From NCBI RefSeq assembly GCF_010389155.1, contig NC_057763.1, forward strand, positions 40,034,645-40,098,644: DNA of 64,000 nt, given 5' to 3'. The notes below the pieces were generated by a model. The model searched no databases. It saw nothing but the letters and a program-made list of their open reading frames with translations, and was not told where the DNA came from. Source of the DNA: Erigeron canadensis (Eukaryota > Streptophyta > Magnoliopsida > Asterales > Asteraceae). Made by a program: the position numbers and the translations under genes. Shown piece after piece: positions 63,454 to 64,000 of the stretch (position 1 is its first letter; every line of letters begins with the position of its first letter).

Positions 63454-64000
63454 ATGTTCGGAGAGGAAGCCAAGGTATTGCTAGGCTTTCTTCCCAATTC
63501 CACCCCTTCTTCTTCACAGGTTTCTTTTTCTGATTATTACTTCTTTTTTGTTTATTTATTTATGTTAATATAATTAAAAGTTTAAATTTGATTTAATTTA
63601 GAAATAGCAAGTAAATGAGTAATTAATAAAAAACAGGTGAAAGCCGCTTACAAGAAAAAGGCATTAGAAACACATCCAGATCGTTTTCCTCTTTCCCAAC
63701 GGTCTGTGGCTGAATCCAATTTTAAGCTGGTAATTTCTTTCTTTAATTAATTTACATTACTCTTACTTGCTTAACTTCTTACCAAATTGTTGTTATTTTG
63801 AAATTGTTAATTTATTTATTTTTTATTATTACTTTTTAATATTATCTTTAATTGACAGATTTCAGAAGCTTACACATGCTTACAATCGGGTAATCTCTTT
63901 GTCCTTTGTACATTTGGTTTCCGTACTTAATTCTGCATACCATTAATGTTAGGAAAAAGTGGTTGAAATTTTGTTACAAGTCTCAAATTGTTATTATCAT
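63454..64000 (+). CDS. DnaJ/J-domain protein (5' part)
   Basis: Partial: the gene runs off the right edge. Exons seen: 63454-63519, 63637-63729, 63859-63889, with a donor at 63890. It reads MFGEEAKVLLGFLPNST, then VKAAYKKKALETHPDRFPLS, containing the J-domain HPD motif, and ISEAYTCLQSG. It resembles small plant J-domain proteins that would be HSP70 co-chaperones. The start codon is the first ATG after a short leader. Confidence 0.8.

Overview
The window is nuclear DNA of a flowering plant, almost certainly a eudicot. It is AT-rich, its genes are intron-rich with plant GT-AG signals, and it carries a plant U2 snRNA gene with the plant upstream sequence element, a nuclear tRNA-Phe, a plastid DNA insert, Helitrons, SINEs and MITEs. 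The repeat style and GDSL family would suit Asteraceae, but that is only a guess.

Left part (0-18 kb): SWC4 (SWR1/NuA4 subunit, minus strand, two GC-AG introns), a U2 snRNA gene, a tandem pair of GDSL esterase/lipase genes (plus strand), and a group-I GSK3/SHAGGY kinase (minus strand).

Middle (18-39 kb): mostly transposon-derived. It holds a decayed autonomous-type Helitron (Rep plus Pif1-like helicase) with a recognisable 3' hairpin and CTAG end, several further Helitron-like 3' ends, a four-copy 31-bp satellite, paired SINE copies and a PIF/Harbinger-like element with TTA target duplication. Among these lie a PP2C phosphatase (plus) and a COQ10/START-domain protein (minus), arranged tail to tail.

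Right part (39-64 kb): a short-chain dehydrogenase, a plant-specific multi-pass membrane protein, a pectin methylesterase with pro-region, the tRNA methyltransferase TRM13, tRNA-Phe(GAA), a WDR6/TRM734-type WD40 protein, and the start of a J-domain protein that runs off the window.

The START-domain protein, TRM13 and WDR6 homologues also lie close together in Arabidopsis (recalled as At4g01883, At4g01880 and At4g01860), which suggests conserved microsynteny. Two tRNA-modification proteins flank a tRNA-Phe gene. I see no operon-like or defence-like system; the most unusual structures are the transposon fossils and the splice-site oddities.
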